Shown piece by piece: positions 33,139-41,848 of a DNA stretch of 64,000 nt. The first letter of the stretch is position 1. The number at the start of each line of letters is the position of its first letter. The translations under genes and the position numbers were made by a program. The notes under the pieces are model-generated. The model made no database searches. It was not told where the DNA came from and saw nothing but the letters and a program-made list of their open reading frames with translations. Where the stretch lies: positions 62,001 through 126,000 of the forward strand of contig NZ_LGYZ01000081.1 of the NCBI RefSeq assembly GCF_001310275.1, in the 5' to 3' direction. Source of the DNA: Nocardia arizonensis. Lineage in GTDB: Bacteria > Actinomycetota > Actinomycetes > Mycobacteriales > Mycobacteriaceae.

Positions 33139-35160
33139 ATGCACCAAGACATCACATCCCCAGACGACCGCGGTAGCGACAGCAGTCGTGAAGTCCCCGG
33201 TTTCATCCAAGATCACATCGCTGCCAAACGCGGTCGCAAGAACGGACGCAGTGGAGCGGATAGCGGAGCAGGCGAGTTCGGCAGCAATCCGCTGCTGGCC
33301 CCAGTCCTGGCGCCGACCCTGATCTACCTCCGCGTCTCCACCAAGGGTCAGTTGGGTACCGCCTTGGACATCGACCCGAAGGGTCTGTCGATCGCCACCC
33401 AGCAGAGCGAATGCGTCAGCAAGACCGAGGCTATCGGCGGAGAACTCGTGCACGCCCCATTCATCGAAGGCGGCTTCTCAGCCAAGGACGTCGAACACCG
33501 CCCCGCGTTCAAAGAAATGCTGGCCTACATCCACGCCCATCCCGGTATCAAGTACGTCATCACCTACAACCGGGCGCGCGCTTTCCGTAACCACTTCGAC
33601 GCCGCCATCCACGTCGCCCAGCTCCAGAAACTCGGCGTCCGCCTGATCACCGTCAAGGACGACTTCGGCGAAGGCCCCGCCGCCACCGCCATGGAAGGCA
33701 TGCTCGATGTGATGAACGGGCTCATGAACACCATGAACGGGCTCGACGTTGCCGCCAAGATGGGCTACAAGGCCACCCACGGCGGCACCATCGGTCGCGC
33801 CAAACTCGGCTACCTCAACACCAAAGCCGACATCGGCGGCAAGAAGATCTCGACCGTCATCCTCGACCCCGAACGCTTCGAGTTGGTGCGTAAAGCCTGG
33901 GAACTGTACGCCACCGGCGACTACGGCTTCGAACGGTTGGAAGCCGCCATGGCCGATCTCGGGCTCACCGCCCGCCCCAGTGCCCGTAATCCCCACGTTC
34001 ATCCCGTGTCGGCCAACAAGCTCGATCAGATGCTCGGCGACCCGTACTACCTCGGCTACGTCATCTACAAAGGCGACATCTATCCCGGCAACCACGAACC
34101 CCTCGTGGACGAGGAACTGTTCCAACGGGTGCAGGAAGTCCGTGATCTCAGAAGCGCCAAAGGTCAACGCGATCGGGTGCATCAGCACTACCTCAAGGGC
34201 GGACTGTTCTGCCAGCGCTGCCACCTCCAGGGGCGCACGTCACGCCTGATCTTCACCCAGCCCACCGGTAGGGCAGGCAAGAAATACGGGTACTTCGTCT
34301 GCCGGGGCCGCCAAGACGGCTACTGTGATCTGCCGCACCTGCGCATCGAGGACGTCGAAGACGCCATCGTCGAGCACTACCGCACCTTCAGGCTGCCGAC
34401 GACCTTCATCACCGACGTTCGCGCCGTTCTCGACCACACCCTCAGCAACGAGCAAGCCGCCACCAAAGAACTCCACGCCAGCCTCACCCGGCGACTGCGC
34501 GACCTCGACACCCAGGAAAACCGCCTCGTTGACGCCCTCGCCGACAGCAGCCTGCCCAGCGACAAGATCCGCGCCAAGCTGCGGGATATCACGATCCAGA
34601 AGAACCGGCTCGCCATCGGACTCACCGATGCCAGCGCCGAACTCGCCACCGGAGCCGACGTCCTACGGCACAGCCTCGATCTCCTGGTCGACCCGCACGC
34701 CATGTACCTGGGCGGCACCGACCAGATCCGCCGCCTGCTCAACCGAACCTTCTTCGAAGCCTTCTACCTCGACCAAACCACCGACACCACCGTCCCCGAC
34801 GATGACAAGACACCGCTGTTCGCCGAACTCCACCATGCCAACTGCGTCCACCAACGCCGCACCACATCAGGAGCGGGCATCACGGCAGCCTCACACGGCA
34901 CACACCACCAGCACGCACCGAACACCCATCCTGGAGCCACACGGGATGCTCACAGCCCCTACGCCCCGCACAAGGCCAGACACGACAAGAGCCCCCGCAA
35001 TGCGGAGGCTCTGCCGAGCATGGGAATAGCCAATTTGTCTTTGCCTTCTTCCGGTGTCGCGCCCGAACCATCTCTTGCCGACGTTTTGTCGGTCAATGAT
35101 TCGAGTACGGCACTTATGGTGGTCCCAGCTGGGATCGAACCAGCGACCTTCCGCGTGTGA
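33139..35160 (+). CDS. Large serine recombinase (integrase) with chromosomally derived tail
   Basis: The 673-residue protein starts at an ATG with AAAGGAG. A 58-residue extension precedes the resolvase catalytic domain: YLRVSTKGQ with Ser 67 as nucleophile, and YNRARAFRN. The recombinase domain (near 220-310) and a zinc ribbon (CQRCH ... FVCRGRQDGYC, near 350-390) come next, then a coiled coil (ELHASLTRRLRDLDTQENRL) as in phage-type large serine integrases. It inserts and excises the element. The last 60 residues are low-complexity and the final dozen (VVPAGIEPATFRV) are translated tRNA-Val sequence, so the native C-terminus in the circular form is probably different. Confidence 0.9.
   Translation: MHQDITSPDDRGSDSSREVPGFIQDHIAAKRGRKNGRSGADSGAGEFGSNPLLAPVLAPTLIYLRVSTKGQLGTALDIDPKGLSIATQQSECVSKTEAIGGELVHAPFIEGGFSAKDVEHRPAFKEMLAYIHAHPGIKYVITYNRARAFRNHFDAAIHVAQLQKLGVRLITVKDDFGEGPAATAMEGMLDVMNGLMNTMNGLDVAAKMGYKATHGGTIGRAKLGYLNTKADIGGKKISTVILDPERFELVRKAWELYATGDYGFERLEAAMADLGLTARPSARNPHVHPVSANKLDQMLGDPYYLGYVIYKGDIYPGNHEPLVDEELFQRVQEVRDLRSAKGQRDRVHQHYLKGGLFCQRCHLQGRTSRLIFTQPTGRAGKKYGYFVCRGRQDGYCDLPHLRIEDVEDAIVEHYRTFRLPTTFITDVRAVLDHTLSNEQAATKELHASLTRRLRDLDTQENRLVDALADSSLPSDKIRAKLRDITIQKNRLAIGLTDASAELATGADVLRHSLDLLVDPHAMYLGGTDQIRRLLNRTFFEAFYLDQTTDTTVPDDDKTPLFAELHHANCVHQRRTTSGAGITAASHGTHHQHAPNTHPGATRDAHSPYAPHKARHDKSPRNAEALPSMGIANLSLPSSGVAPEPSLADVLSVNDSSTALMVVPAGIEPATFRV
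34988..35012 (-). terminator. Hairpin, probable terminator of tRNA-Val(CAC)
   Basis: AGAGCC/GGCTCT and CCGC/GCGG stems with one mismatch close an AAT loop. On the minus strand the hairpin lies 105 bases after the tRNA-Val 3' end. If it is the native tRNA terminator, chromosomal sequence extends left at least to 34,988 and the attachment site lies within the recombinase ORF. Confidence 0.45.
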
Positions 35161-35191
35161 GGCGGACGCTCTCCCGCTGAGCTATGAGACC
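35117..35191 (-). tRNA. tRNA-Val(CAC)
   Basis: Cloverleaf on the minus strand begins GGTCTCATAGCTCAGCGGG. The anticodon stem TCCGC/GCGGA encloses loop CTCACAC, giving anticodon CAC. The T-arm carries GGTTCGATCCC and the 3' end encodes ACCA. Its 3' end touches the serine recombinase gene. It faces the Gly-Cys-Val tRNA cluster. Confidence 0.95.
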
Positions 35192-35499
35192 GGACTCTTG
35201 CCATGAGGCTTCGTTCGGGTGGCGCGTGAGCGTCTTCCGAACGAGATGGAACATTAGCACGCACTCCCCGGCGGGCACCAAATCGCCTCCTTCGAAGGGG
35301 CACCGGATATCTCGGAGCGGCACGAGGATCGGGCGCGAAGTCGGGTGAATCGGGTGGATTGTCAGCAGGCGCCACTGCGGCCACATGCGTCACATATCGG
35401 TTCCCACCCGTTCTACCAGCGGATTTGTACCTTTCACCGAGCGTCCGCTAATGTTCTGTCTCGCACCAGGGAGCCTCGGACGGAGCCCGCGGTGCGAAT

Positions 35500-35572
35500 G
35501 CGGATGTAGCGCAGCTGGTAGCGCATCACCTTGCCAAGGTGAGGGTCGCGGGTTCGAATCCCGTCATCCGCT
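35500..35572 (+). tRNA. tRNA-Gly(GCC)
   Basis: GCGGATGTAGCGCAGCTGG start, anticodon loop TTGCCAA (GCC), T-loop GGTTCGAATCC, acceptor end CATCCGC pairing with the 5' GCGGATG. CCA is not encoded. First of three same-strand tRNA genes. Confidence 0.96.
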
Positions 35573-35626
35573 CGAAAGGTAGGGCTTGGCGGATACAGCA
35601 GAAACAACTGCCTTCCCCCTTCGCAC

Positions 35627-35697
35627 GGTGGAGTGGCCGAGTGGTGAGGCAACGGCCTGCAAAGCCGTGCACACGGGTTCGATTCCCGTCTCCACCT
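35627..35697 (+). tRNA. tRNA-Cys(GCA)
   Basis: GGTGGAGTGGCCGAGTGG start, anticodon loop CTGCAAA (GCA) on stem ACGGC/GCCGT, T-loop GGTTCGATTCC, acceptor CTCCACC. CCA is not encoded. One base separates it from the following tRNA-Val. Confidence 0.96.
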
Positions 35698-35698
35698 C

Positions 35699-35773
35699 GC
35701 GCGATTAGCTCAGCGGGAGAGCGCTTCCCTGACACGGAAGAGGTCACTGGTTCAATCCCAGTATCGCGCACCA
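35699..35773 (+). tRNA. tRNA-Val(GAC)
   Basis: GCGCGATTAGCTCAGCGGG start, anticodon loop CTGACAC (GAC), T-loop GGTTCAATCCC, acceptor ATCGCGC with encoded ACCA. Last gene of the Gly-Cys-Val cluster. Confidence 0.96.
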
Positions 35774-35852
35774 TCGTAGTACCAGTTCAGAGGCACTTTT
35801 CGAGGAAACTCGGATGGTGCCTTTCACTGTTTTCGGCCACCGAACACACAGG

Positions 35853-36586
35853 GTGACCGTCGCCGATTCCTACAGACAAGCGGACTGTCCGCACTGGCGT
35901 TGCTCGCCGCCGCGGCCTGCGACAACGACCACACCGCCGCCCCTACGGCGGGCGCGCGGCGCACGGTGATCGTCGTCGGCGCCGGGATCGCCGGTTTGGC
36001 CGCGGCGCGCACGCTGGCCGATCGAGGCCAGGATGTGGTGGTCCTCGAGGCGCGCGACCGCATCGGCGGGCGGATCCTGACCTCAACCCGGTGGCCCGAT
36101 GCCCCGGTCGATCTGGGTGCGTCCCGGATCCACGGCGTCGACGGTAACCCGATCGCCGACCTCGCGCGCGAAGCGGGCGCGCGGACGGTGCCCACCGACG
36201 CCGAGAACAACACCGTGTACGGCACCGACGGCCACCGCATCGACGAGGACACCGCCGAGCGGATCGAGCAGTTTCGCGGCAGCATTGCCGAAGCCCTCAT
36301 CACCGCCCAGGACGACGCCGAGGACGAGACGCCGGATGTGTCACTGCGGTCGACCGCCGAGCCCGCCGTGAACTGGTCGGCCCTCTCGAAATCCGACAAG
36401 GCGTTGGTGGCGTCGGTGCTCAACGACTACGAGCACGAGTACTCCGGCAGCATCGAGGAGTTGTCGAGCCTTTATTTCGATGACCGCGTCCACTTCGCCG
36501 GCGAAGCCACCGACCGCCGCTCGTTCGGCACAGTCCACGGCGCCTACGACTCCGGCCTCCGCGCCGCCACCGAGATCACCGGCTGA
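35853..36586 (+). pseudogene. Decayed Tat-exported flavin amine oxidase
   Basis: The readable frame encodes a twin-arginine lipoprotein-like leader ([21 protein letters not shown]) with no in-frame start. A GTG one frame away just upstream would fit if one base had been lost. A FAD-binding Rossmann motif [14 protein letters not shown] and a [11 protein letters not shown] segment follow. The sequence jumps from [12 protein letters not shown] to the family C-terminus [20 protein letters not shown]. About 200 residues of the substrate domain are missing compared with usual 450-residue monoamine oxidase-like proteins. I infer a pseudogene; the remaining frame may still be translated. Confidence 0.65.
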
Positions 36587-36777
36587 GGCAGGCAGCTCTC
36601 GGTGCGCGGGAACGGCATCGGGTATCGGTGGGTCGACCAACGTCTCGACCAGCCCCGCGAGCGAGCTCCGGGAATCGGACGGTCGAGCCCGGATAGGGCG
36701 CGCGTGCGGGTCGGTGTCGGTGGACGGGGTTAGTCTGCGCTGATGGTGGCCGGGTGTCGAGACAGGGGCGGTATGTG

Positions 36778-37962
36778 ATGGTGGAGCGGGGCGCGGAGGA
36801 CGTGGAACTGCTCGACGATGTCGCCGCGGATGTCTCGTTCGGGTTGGAGGAGATCAACGAACTGCTGGGGGAACTGGTCGAGGCGCAGGGTCGGCGACGG
36901 CGCCGCGATGCCGATATCGTGGCGCTGCGGTTGGGGATCTCGGGGGAACGACCGGAGACGCTCGCCCGTATCGGGGCACGCTTCGATCTGGCGCGGGATC
37001 GGGTGCGGCAGTTGCACACCCGGGCGGTCGGGCAAATGCTGCGCGATGCGGCGATCACCGGACACCGGTCCGCGCGGGTGTTCGCCGAACGCTATCCGCT
37101 CGACGCCCGGGATCAACCGCTGGTGCGGGCGCTGTTGATCGAGACCTATGCCACCGACACCGATCTGGCCGCGAACGAGCTGGCCTATCTGAAGCTGCGG
37201 CTGGCCGGGCACGCCCCGGAGGACGCGCGGCGCGTCGCGGGCTACGTCATGCAGCGAATCATGGTCTGGCAGAAGAAGACCAGACACCGGCTGGCGAAAC
37301 TGCACCGGGCGCAGGGCACCGACGCGTTCGGCTCACTGCTCGCGGGTGTCGAGTGGCCCGCGAACGGAACGCCCGCACCGCTGCCCGCCGCCTCGGCGCG
37401 CACGGTCGACGGTGACGACGACGCCCGCGCCCGCTTCTACCTCGACAAGGTGGGCCGGGAGGTGGCCTTCGACTCGGCACTCGAGGCGCGGCTGCTCCAG
37501 GCGCTCACCGCGAGCGAACTCGTCGACACCTTCCGAGAGACGCCGCTGGCGGTCGATTACGAAATCGACGGTGTGCGACGCACCGCCTACCCGAGCGTGG
37601 TGGCCCGCCTCACCGACGGGCGCGCGGTTCTGATCGAAGTCCAACCGTTGGGGCATATCGGATTCCACGTGCGCCGCGCCGCAGCGACCGCGGCCCGCGA
37701 GCGCGCGCACGCCAACGGTTGGGGGTGGCTGCTGTGGACGGGCAGCGGCACCGCACTCGCCGAACGTCCGGTCGAACCCGAGGTGGAGCGGCGGCTGCGG
37801 GAATCGCTGACCCGCGGACCGGTGTTCTGGCCCGAGTTGCGCGCCCTCGCCGCCGAACTCGACTTCGACCTGCTCGACCTCATCGCCCTTGTCCTGCGCA
37901 ACGACTGGCGCTGGGACCGCGCGCCGTTCGTCCTGCGGGCCGACGCGGCGCGCACGGACTAG
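36778..37962 (+). CDS. HTH protein with putative nuclease-like C-terminal domain
   Basis: The 394-residue protein has a sigma-region-4-like helix-turn-helix near residues 45-85 (LRLGISGERPETLARIGARF, then DLARDRVRQLHTRAV), a helical middle, and a C-terminal alpha/beta domain. There YEIDGVRRTAYPSVVARL, AVLIEVQPLGHIGF and ERAHANGWGWLLW recall TnsA- or restriction-endonuclease-like folds, with Glu-Val-Gln where active enzymes have E-x-K. I do not know a named family. The ATG used follows GGGGCGG; a GTG eight codons earlier is possible. Convergent with a CoiA-like gene 15 bases away. Confidence 0.55.
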   Translation: MVERGAEDVELLDDVAADVSFGLEEINELLGELVEAQGRRRRRDADIVALRLGISGERPETLARIGARFDLARDRVRQLHTRAVGQMLRDAAITGHRSARVFAERYPLDARDQPLVRALLIETYATDTDLAANELAYLKLRLAGHAPEDARRVAGYVMQRIMVWQKKTRHRLAKLHRAQGTDAFGSLLAGVEWPANGTPAPLPAASARTVDGDDDARARFYLDKVGREVAFDSALEARLLQALTASELVDTFRETPLAVDYEIDGVRRTAYPSVVARLTDGRAVLIEVQPLGHIGFHVRRAAATAARERAHANGWGWLLWTGSGTALAERPVEPEVERRLRESLTRGPVFWPELRALAAELDFDLLDLIALVLRNDWRWDRAPFVLRADAARTD

Positions 37963-37977
37963 AGCGTCACCGATGCT

Positions 37978-38937
37978 TCACCGCACCACCATCGCGCCCG
38001 CGACGAAGGTGAGGATCAGCAGCATGGCGCAATAGGTCACCAACTGCCAATGGCCGATGGTCTGCTGCAAACGGGAGATGGTGGCGCGCAGGGTGGCGTC
38101 GACGCGATGGTGATCGGCGAGTTTGCGGCTCACCGCGGCCAGTGAATCGGCCTGCTTCTGGGCGTCGAATTCCGCCCGCTCCAACCGGGCGGCCAGTTTC
38201 ATGACCTGTTTCTGCTTGTCGCGCACCGACTTTCGCGACAGCGCGAGTGCGGTGCGCTGGTTGACCAGCTCCTGGCGCTGACGGGCGATGACCACGGCCT
38301 GTGTCCTCGTGTGATGCTCCCAGTCCTGCACGGTTGCCCAGCCTCCCGTCAACTCGTCACGATAGCCCCAGACGATCCAGCCCTTCACCCAGCCCTCGAG
38401 GAACTCCCGCAGTTCGAAGGGGGCGCGGCGCGGCACCGCCAGCGCGCTGTTCCCGGCGTCGAGCATGCCGCTCTCCGCGAGGTAGTCGCAGGCGGGCGGC
38501 GCGAAGTCGGCGATTCCGAGCGCGGGCAGATGCGGTACCCAGTATCCCGGTTGACACAGCCACAGCACGCCGTCGCAACCCGCCTCCCGCAGGCGCGCGG
38601 TGTGTTCGCGCGCCAGCGCCCGGTCCAGCGGCCCACCGCGGACCTCGATGGCGTAGCGGCGCTCCCCCGCCGTCCACAGGATGTCGACGCGGTGAATGCC
38701 GACCCGCTGGTCGACCTCGGCGGTCTCGGCACCGAAGGCCAGCAGGCGCCCGCATATCCAGTACTTGAGCCGCTGGATATCCCATTGCGCCGCAGCGCAT
38801 TCCGGGCAGTGACAGCTGTAGCGGGACTGGGCTCCGCCCGCCACGGCCGGTTCTTCGGCCGTCAGCTCCCCGATCCCCAGTTCGGCGAGCACCGCCCGAC
38901 GCCCACAAGTCTGATCCGCTCGCTGCCGAGTCCTCAC
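37978..38937 (-). CDS. CoiA-like nuclease-domain protein with C-terminal membrane anchor
   Basis: The 319-residue protein has a CHCPEC zinc pair near 42-47. A CoiA/Competence-like domain follows (WDIQRLKYWICGRLL, then HRVDILWTAGERRYAIEVRGG and REAGCDGVLWLC), with the D...E-x-R layout of restriction-endonuclease-like folds. A long coiled coil follows (about 215-295) and a hydrophobic C-terminus YCAMLLILTFVAGAMVV. CoiA proteins assist DNA uptake; actinobacterial versions with anchors are uncharacterised. GTG start. Convergent with the HTH/nuclease-like gene. Confidence 0.6.
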   Translation of the reverse strand: MRTRQRADQTCGRRAVLAELGIGELTAEEPAVAGGAQSRYSCHCPECAAAQWDIQRLKYWICGRLLAFGAETAEVDQRVGIHRVDILWTAGERRYAIEVRGGPLDRALAREHTARLREAGCDGVLWLCQPGYWVPHLPALGIADFAPPACDYLAESGMLDAGNSALAVPRRAPFELREFLEGWVKGWIVWGYRDELTGGWATVQDWEHHTRTQAVVIARQRQELVNQRTALALSRKSVRDKQKQVMKLAARLERAEFDAQKQADSLAAVSRKLADHHRVDATLRATISRLQQTIGHWQLVTYCAMLLILTFVAGAMVVR

Positions 38938-39434
38938 GCGATCACACCCCTAGCCCATACCACCGACGGTCTCGCGACCGGCGCCATAGATCAAGAGTGC
39001 GCCGTCGCGCCTCCGCTCGCCAGCCCCGTATACCCCGCGCCCGCGCGCGCCATCGCGCCCGTATCAGGTCTCCACCAGGCGATGTGTAATGCATCACAAG
39101 GGAATTCGTAGCGACATGCGAGAGTATCGCCACAGTAATTCCGCCGAATTGATCTTTGTCGCCAATCCGTGGGACACGTCCGCGCGGCTGCCTCGTGCCC
39201 GATCGACGCTGACCACCGCCGCGAACCTCCCCCCGCGCCGTCGGCCGAACCGGGGCGCGCCTACCCTCGGACCATCTCGGCGACACGGCCTTCGCGCGCG
39301 GCGCGGCGAACGGTCGACGACCGAACCGACGGTGCTACGAGAACGGAACTCTCATGCCGCGCACCGGCGGGTTGACGGATAGAATCGCGGCCGGCCACGG
39401 CGGAGTCCGGGCAGCGACGGGGAAGAAGGTACGG
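38938..39434. other. 500-bp intergenic region, no gene identified
   Basis: It lies between the starts of two divergent genes, so it should hold both promoters. Open frames on either strand lack coding character. A partial dyad GATG-TGTAAT-GCATC near 39079-39093 sits in a short AT-richer patch and may be regulatory. Nothing else stands out. Confidence 0.35.
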
Positions 39435-40427
39435 ATGGAGCACGGCCAGCGCGACGCCGAGTCGATCGGCGCGATCTTGTCCGGCATCGCGCGGATCCTG
39501 CGTGAGGTCAGCGACAAGTTGGATGCCGTGGCGGCCCGGGTCGATGCGGAGGGCGCCGACGACGGCAGCCTCGCGGTCCGCTTGGCGAAGATCGAAGCCT
39601 GGGCGTTCCGTACCGAACAGCATGTGGCCGCGTTGGACACCCGTCTCGAATCCGTGACCTCGGGCGCGGTGCGCGCCCCGGCCCCGTCCGAGCCCGCCCC
39701 GCCCCGCGCGCCCGATCCGGTCGCGCCGCCCGCCGCGCGCGCCCCGCGCGCCGACGTCGGCACTCGACCGCAGCCGCCGACCCGGGCCGAACGGCGCGAA
39801 CTCGCGGAACGCGCCGAACAGGACCTGCCCACCCGCACCGAGAACCCGCTCCCGGTCCGCGACACCTCCGCCGCGGCGACCGCCCGCGAACGCCGCCTGC
39901 CGCGCGCCGCGGCCAATCGCGGCGAACGGGCCGAAACGCCGGCAGGCGCCCACGCCGAGAGCGCGGAACAGGTCGTGGCGAGCGCGCAGGAGGCGACCGC
40001 CGAGCGGCTGATGCCCCCGGTACCGCCCGCACTGCACGATTGGGTCGAACCGCCCGCGTCCGATCCCGCGCCGCGGGTGGAGGCGCAGGCCGCGGACACC
40101 TTCACCCCGCGCTACGAGCCGGTGCCGGTCGCCGATACCGCGCCCGCCGGTCCGCTCGGCATGGACTACGGGCGGCGCGCGGAACGCCTGGACACCCCGA
40201 CCAGCCCCAACGGCCGCGTGGAGATATCCGCACCGAACCTCAACGGCCGCGCGGACTCCGGTCTCACCGCCGCGCATACCGAACCGGAGACCAACGGCGC
40301 GCATCGCCCAACCATCGAGGACAACGCGCACGTCGACAAGTTGCAGGCCATGCTCGACGAACTCAAGCGCAATCCCAACGGCCCCTTCGGCCGCCCGCTC
40401 GGCGCGGCAGGCGAGATGCCCGCCTGA
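39435..40427 (+). CDS. Hypothetical Pro/Ala-rich protein
   Basis: The 330-residue protein starts at an ATG preceded by GAAGAAGG. Residues 1-75 form a helical, coiled-coil-like head (ESIGAILSGIARILREVSDKL, VRLAKIEAWAFRTEQHVAAL). About 200 residues of Pro/Ala/Glu/Arg-rich disordered sequence follow, then a short C-terminal helix (HVDKLQAMLDELKRNPNGPF). No family recognised. Convergent with the LysR gene, 12 bases apart. Confidence 0.6.
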   Translation: MEHGQRDAESIGAILSGIARILREVSDKLDAVAARVDAEGADDGSLAVRLAKIEAWAFRTEQHVAALDTRLESVTSGAVRAPAPSEPAPPRAPDPVAPPAARAPRADVGTRPQPPTRAERRELAERAEQDLPTRTENPLPVRDTSAAATARERRLPRAAANRGERAETPAGAHAESAEQVVASAQEATAERLMPPVPPALHDWVEPPASDPAPRVEAQAADTFTPRYEPVPVADTAPAGPLGMDYGRRAERLDTPTSPNGRVEISAPNLNGRADSGLTAAHTEPETNGAHRPTIEDNAHVDKLQAMLDELKRNPNGPFGRPLGAAGEMPA

Positions 40428-40439
40428 GCCTCGGCGGTC

Positions 40440-41414
40440 TCATCGACGTCGCCGCCTGCCGTTCGGTCGCTCGGAGTCGACGGGCGGGGTGAGTAAGGTC
40501 CGTATCGATTCGCGTAACCACCGGTGTCCGCTGTCGGCGCCGTGACGCGGATGCCATGCCATGGAGACCGGCACCTCGGGCAGCGGCAGCGGTATGTCGA
40601 AGGTGCGTAAACCCAGCGCCGCCACGGCCGAACGGCTCAGATGAGCCGGTGCGGGACAGACGACGTCGCCGGAGCGCACCGCGAGCAGGGCCGTCGTCAG
40701 ATCGGGGACGGTCGCCACCACGCGGCGGGTGCGGCCGTGTAAGGCCAGCCGGTCGTCGATGGGTCCGTGCGCGCGGCCGTGGCGCGAGACGGCCAGATGG
40801 GAGGCCGCGGCGAAGCGCGCGACGGTCACGCGCTCGGTGATCAGCGGATGATCCGGTGCGGCGACGCCGTGCACGCGATCGCCGAAGATCCGCTGCACAG
40901 TGGTCTCGGGGTCGGTGCGCTCGATGACGCCGACCTCGATGTCGACCCGGCCGTCGCGGAGGGCGGCGATGTCCTCGGGTGCGTCGGGTCGGATGTTCAG
41001 GGTGACGCCGGGCGCCTGCGTGCGGACCGCCGACAGCAGCGGCGCGACGAGTTCGGTGTGCACGGTGTCGCCCGCCCGCACCGCGAAGGATCGCTTCAAT
41101 CGTGATGGATCCAATTCGCCGGGCGGGCTCAGCAACTCCCGCCCCTGCCGCACGAGCGCGCTCACGTCGTAGCGCATCTCGAGCGCGCGCGGGGTCGGCA
41201 CGAGGTTGCGCCCGGCTCGGACGAGAAGCGGATCGCCGAGCACCCGCCGCAATTTGGCCAGGGTTCGGCTCATGGCGGGCGCGGAGGTATCGAGCCGTTG
41301 GGCGGCCTTGGTCACACTGCTCGTCTCCAGCAGTGCGTCCAGTGCCACCAGCAGATTCATATCCAACGTCGCCACTTCTGGATTATCACCAATGGAATCG
41401 TCGAGCTCTACCAT
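40440..41414 (-). CDS. LysR-family transcriptional regulator
   Basis: The 324-residue regulator starts at an ATG with GGGGA upstream; the frame is open for 72 further codons, so a longer form is possible. The N-terminal winged helix reads LDMNLLVALDALLETSSVTKAAQRL, then MSRTLAKLRRVLGDPLLVR. A periplasmic-binding-protein-like effector domain follows (ITERVTVARF, SGDVVCPAPAHLS), as in NodD/NahR-type LysR proteins. Genes of the monooxygenase/P450 group upstream on the same strand are plausible targets. Confidence 0.85.
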   Translation of the reverse strand: MVELDDSIGDNPEVATLDMNLLVALDALLETSSVTKAAQRLDTSAPAMSRTLAKLRRVLGDPLLVRAGRNLVPTPRALEMRYDVSALVRQGRELLSPPGELDPSRLKRSFAVRAGDTVHTELVAPLLSAVRTQAPGVTLNIRPDAPEDIAALRDGRVDIEVGVIERTDPETTVQRIFGDRVHGVAAPDHPLITERVTVARFAAASHLAVSRHGRAHGPIDDRLALHGRTRRVVATVPDLTTALLAVRSGDVVCPAPAHLSRSAVAALGLRTFDIPLPLPEVPVSMAWHPRHGADSGHRWLRESIRTLLTPPVDSERPNGRRRRR

Positions 41415-41848
41415 TGCATCCCCGATAACCCGTGGGCGTGTCGCGATGGACGTTGACATCCGACCGCGGCGCGAACGGGAATTCTCGATTTCGGCCGGGA
41501 GACCCGTAGGTGAATTCCCCGCCAAGACCGCCGAACTCGAATCGCGACGCGATACACCCGTTTGTCGGCTATCTTCCGGCATCGGGGCAGGCACCCTCAC
41601 CCCGGGGGTCTCCGACATTCTGTCGTACACGCAGTGTCCGCGCGCGGTGAGCCTGTCGGCGCGGACGGGCGCGAGCCGGAGAAACGACCGCTCATCGACC
41701 GAGCGCGCTCAGGAAACCGATATGGGACGGTCGTACAGAACTCGGTCCGGCGACGTGACTCGAGGCGGCCGGGACGACGCGACGAGTCCGAGCGCGCGCG
41801 AAACCCCTACCGCACAGGGAATTCACCAACACCCGACCCGCGAGAGAA
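41415..41848. other. Region between LysR and monooxygenase genes
   Basis: About 430 bases. The LysR frame remains open up to 41630, giving a Ser/Arg-rich possible N-terminal extension that does not look like a LysR domain. Beyond it no gene, hairpin or repeat is evident. A LysR operator (T-N11-A) may lie here but none is convincing by eye. Confidence 0.35.

Larger units (their letters stand above)
1..35116. mobile_element. Composite genomic island / integrative element abutting tRNA-Val(CAC)
   Basis: The right edge is supported by a large serine recombinase gene whose frame runs into the 3' end of a tRNA-Val gene. Upstream are a VirD4/TraG-like ATPase, a replication-relaxation protein, orphan methyltransferases, phage-like small genes and several AT-richer blocks. 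The far left holds insertion sequences and broken genes, so this is probably a layered island rather than one element. I found no second copy of the tRNA 3' end in the window, so the left attachment site is missing, diverged, or outside. The coordinates are the maximal extent, not proven ends. Confidence 0.55.

Noticed and set aside
1..35116. Left attachment site matching the tRNA-Val 3' end
   Set aside because: I looked for a repeat of the tRNA terminal segment on both strands and found none by eye; a computed search of the window and its left flank would settle it.
35117..35160. Conserved-looking C-terminal peptide VVPAGIEPATFRV in the recombinase
   Set aside because: It is translated tRNA-Val sequence, not a protein motif.
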